Origin: Anaeramoeba flamelloides
Taxonomy: Eukaryota; Metamonada; Anaeramoebidae
NCBI GenBank assembly: GCA_027625915.1
Contig: JANTQA010000070.1
Coordinates: 14,941,545-15,005,544, forward strand
Length of the DNA: 64,000 bases
Direction: 5' to 3'
Shown piece by piece: positions 61,401-64,000 of the stretch. The number at the start of each line of letters is the position of its first letter. The stretch's first letter is position 1. The notes beneath the pieces were generated by a model. It was not told where the DNA came from and did not search any database. It saw nothing but the letters and a program-made list of their open reading frames with translations. The translations under genes were made by a program, and so were the position numbers.

Positions 61401-61479
61401 AATTTTTTTTGTTACTTCATTCGATTTAAGTCATAAATAAATTTCACTCTCTATATATATATATGGATAAAACAAGAGT

Positions 61480-62260
61480 GTAATGTGTTTTCCTAGCTAA
61501 GTTACTTTTTCTAATGGAAGGGGTTACAAAGAAAAAATAAGTGGTTACTTACTAATACTGAGGTACTAAACCAAGGAGCAGTATGAGTGACTTGAAAACG
61601 AAAAAAAAAAAAAAAGAAATAAAAACAATTAAGCAGGAGAAAAAAAAAAAAAAAAAGCAAGATAAAGAGAAAGGAAAAGAGCAACTTTAATAACTACCTC
61701 TCAACTGACCATTCGTGATCGCTTAAACTAATAATCCCAACAAATAAACCAAAAGCATCGTCATTGAGATTTTTGAGTGTTCTTGTGTATGGGTTTCTTC
61801 AATTTCTTCAATTTCTTCGATTTTTTCGTTGAATTTTTTACCAATTGCCTTTGACTATAATTTTTTTATTTTTGTTTCTTAGTTTGCTTTCTTTTCATTT
61901 TTTTTTCCATTTTTTTTTTTTTGTTTTTCTTTTCAAACTACTTGTTTTTTTCAGACTTCAAAAAAAAAAAAGAGGGAAATTTTACCGATTCAAAAATATT
62001 TATTCTTACTCATTAAATTGCTGGTCGGTTTCACTTTTTAAGGCACAAACTTTCAACGAAATTTAAGGCACAAAAAAATCTCAAATTAAGGCACAAAATT
62101 TTGTTTTTTTGTTTATTTTTACTAGAATCTGAATTTTGTGCCTTAATTTGAGATTTTTGCCTAAAAATTTGATGAAAGTTTGTTATAAAGTGAAACCTTG
62201 ACCAATAATTTACCCATTAGTAATACAGCTGTCGATGGGTTTTTTTGGTAGGTAGGTACT
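61480..62260. repeat. Dispersed ~500-bp repeat, copy 2, with 9-bp units and a MITE
   Basis: Aligns to 38210-38750. It contains four TTTCTTCAA/TTTCTTCGA units at 61794-61826 that are missing from the other copy. It is interrupted by a MITE at about 62021-62203. Confidence 0.85.
62021..62203. mobile_element. Short palindromic MITE, copy 18
   Basis: Starts TGGTCGGTTTCAC (diverged terminus), with a good left arm and loop and an eroded right arm ending GTGAAACCTTGACC. Confidence 0.85.
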
Positions 62261-62587
62261 CATTAGATTACTGCCATTTATTTTTCAAATTAAAACGTTT
62301 AACGTAATGGAGTTTCCAAAATTAAAAGATAGAGTAAAATAAGCAGATTTTCTCAATCTTAAATTCTAGAAAATGCCGTTAGGTTTTCTAGGGATTTTCT
62401 GTTTATTTTAGGAAAATGGAATAGATTTTCAAAATAAAACTGAAAACCTTGAAAAAACCGCCTTTTTATTCCACCCAATTTCTCAAATTAAAAGAAAAAA
62501 CCCTGAACTCTACACAGCGATCATGGGTTTAATTAAAGAAAGAAGATAAATTCAATTCTTTTAAATTAAAAAAACACTTTAATTCTT

Positions 62588-62752
62588 TTTAAGGCTAAAC
62601 TTTCAGAAATTAAGGCACAAAAAAACTAAATTAAGGCACAAAATTTGTATTTTTTTTTTGTTCAATTTTTTACTAAATTTGATTTTTGTGCTGTTGAGAT
62701 TTTTGTGCTTTAAGTTGAAAGTTGTGCTAAAAAGTGGGCTGTAACTTATTCC
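62588..62752. mobile_element. Short palindromic MITE, copy 19, shortened
   Basis: Arms reduced to blocks such as TTAAGGCTAAACTTTC, AAATTAAGGCACAAAA and TTGAAAGTTGTGCT. Termini lost. Confidence 0.7.
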
Positions 62753-62759
62753 ATTAGCC

Positions 62760-63236
62760 ACTTTAATAAAATTTTATTATAAAAAACACTCCTTTTGAAT
62801 AATGAAAATATTTTTGAAATTACTGTGTACTTTTTTTATTTTTTAGAATTAGCGTTGAAAAAGCTTGAAATCAAAATAAATTGGCTCTCATTAATTTAGA
62901 ATTTTTTTCAGAGAGTTTTTTTTTTAGTTTAAGGGACTAGTATTTTTAAAAAGAAATTTTGATGAAGCATTTGAGTAATTTTAAAGTAAAGGTTTAAAAT
63001 ATCAAAACTGTTTGTATACTTGCTCAAAAATGGTGGGATTTTTCAAATTAAAATTTGTTCAATTTCAATAACTTTCAATATAGAACTTTCAAAAGAAAAA
63101 CATAAATCCTTTCAATTTTTTGAGTTTCTCTGATTATTATAATTTAAAGTTTTATATTGGAAAGTATTCAAATAATTGTTGAATTGCATTTTTTTTTTTT
63201 AGAGATTTTTTACTGAATTTGAATTTTTTTTTAATT
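62760..63236. other. No recognised gene
   Basis: A/T-rich, no supported frame. A T-run at 63190-63200 precedes the start at 63237. Confidence 0.5.
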
Positions 63237-63592
63237 ATGGATAAAACAGAGTCTTTCAAGGAGTCCATTATGGAAGAATGGAATAGTTTTAAAAAAAGAG
63301 CGAAATCAAAAATTGCACTTATAACAGCAGAGAGAGAATTCAATGAAAGTGGTAAAAAATTTTAAATTTCAGGCACGATGATAATAGTTTACTTAAAAAC
63401 AATGAAATTTCTTTCAGGTCAGAGAGAAAAGGAAAAAGACAAAACTTATTTTGCTTCAAAAATAAATTTAGATAAGTAATTTTATGATTGAGAAGGAAAA
63501 AGAAAAAAAGAGAAATAATTTACAGCAATATTAAAAAAGAAAAAAAAAGAAAAAAGAAAAAAAAAAAACAGCTTGAACTTAAATCAAATTTT
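63237..63592 (+). CDS. Small intron-containing gene, unrecognised, Lys/Glu-rich
   Basis: Start at 63237. Exon 1 (63237-63351) reads MDKTESFKESIMEEWNSFKK and continues to ...EREFNESG. A GTAAAA donor at 63352 and TTTCTTTCAG ending at 63417 define a 66-bp intron that keeps frame. Exon 2 continues QREKEKDKTYFASKINLD to a GTAATT donor near 63477. A TTTACAG acceptor at about 63525 leads into a Lys-rich exon ending near 63592. The charged helical composition suggests a coiled coil. No family was recognised. It may continue past this point; complex open stretches near 63780-64000 (for example SAKIPYTITYEKWEPF) could be further exons. Confidence 0.5.
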
Positions 63593-63600
63593 TAAAAAAT

Positions 63601-64000
63601 CAATTAAAAAAAGGTCATGGTTATACAGATATAGTAGAATAAAATCAATAGAAAAAATTTTATTCCTGCAATATTTGAAAGAAGTTGGTTTCCTATTTCT
63701 TGATGTTCATTAAATTTATTGAAAAGATATTGTAAAATTTTGCTATCAAGTATGTGGTTTGACATTGGAGATATTATCAAAGAAAGGGGTGCAAAGAAAT
63801 GTTCAAGGTATCTTTTACAACAGAAACTGACGAAGAAGCACAATCAACCACAATCATCAGAATGAGTAGAGAATGTATAACACCACCCTTTTTCGAAAAA
63901 CTACTGCATCATTAGTACTCTTAAAATCTTCTGCAAAGATCCCTTATACCATCACATATGAAAAATGGGAACCTTTTACACGTGAATCCAAAGGATTTTT
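63601..64000 (+). other. Possible further coding DNA at the window edge
   Basis: Short non-repetitive open pieces in two frames (VSFTTETDEEAQSTTIIRMS, then TTASLVLLKSSAKIPYTIT) suggest exons of a gene running off the window. No family assignment is possible from this fragment. Confidence 0.3.

Noticed and set aside
63780-64000. PCNA-like sliding clamp C-terminus
   Set aside because: A vague resemblance of two short strands only; not enough to name a family.

Overview
This is a strongly A+T-rich eukaryotic nuclear window. The evidence is spliceosomal-type GT..AG introns, long mono-, di- and trinucleotide microsatellites, Asn/Lys/Ser-rich low-complexity coding tracts, and Tc1/mariner and pogo-like transposons. 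There are no bacterial operons, rRNA or CRISPR arrays. It would suit an A+T-rich amoeboid protist or an early-diverging fungus; the sequence alone does not name the species.

Layout. 0-20 kb: a perfect 89-bp inverted repeat, a (CA)n microsatellite, a complete but frameshifted pogo/Tigger-type element with perfect terminal inverted repeats (2.31-3.88 kb), a frameshifted Tc1/mariner transposase with two introns (6.95-8.18 kb), two tRNA-like fragments, and long gene-poor A/T-tract DNA. 20-36 kb: the main gene cluster. It holds a degraded nuclease-kinase gene (A, minus), a solo coiled-coil exon (24.2 kb), a second Tc1/mariner copy with a nested short element (26.4-27.9 kb), and two head-to-head genes (B minus, C plus). 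B and C each start with a related coiled-coil exon and continue into a P-loop NTPase with a C-terminal PD-(D/E)XK-like nuclease. 36-64 kb: a second nuclease-kinase gene (D, 43.3-45.8 kb) cut by a short transposon just after the kinase DWG motif, a third Tc1/mariner relic (47.3-48.6 kb), a 9-bp minisatellite hairpin, three tandem ~600-bp repeat units (55.6-57.5 kb), a long (CA)n tract, many short-element copies, and a small intron-containing gene at the right edge.

The architecture of A-D (P-loop NTPase plus restriction-endonuclease-like fold, or that fold plus a HRDLRxSN-type kinase) matches what is known of Crinkler (CRN)/RHS-like eukaryotic effector proteins. Here B and C carry a coiled-coil N-terminal exon rather than the usual header. 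That exon occurs three times, with a conserved intron start and 9-bp repeats upstream. One short palindromic transposon family with TA target sites (termini CAGTCAGTTTCAC) is present in about 19 recognisable copies; it disrupts gene D and leaves alignable empty sites elsewhere. Nearly every long reading frame is broken, usually at an A or T run, so real pseudogenisation and homopolymer sequencing error cannot be separated from this sequence alone.
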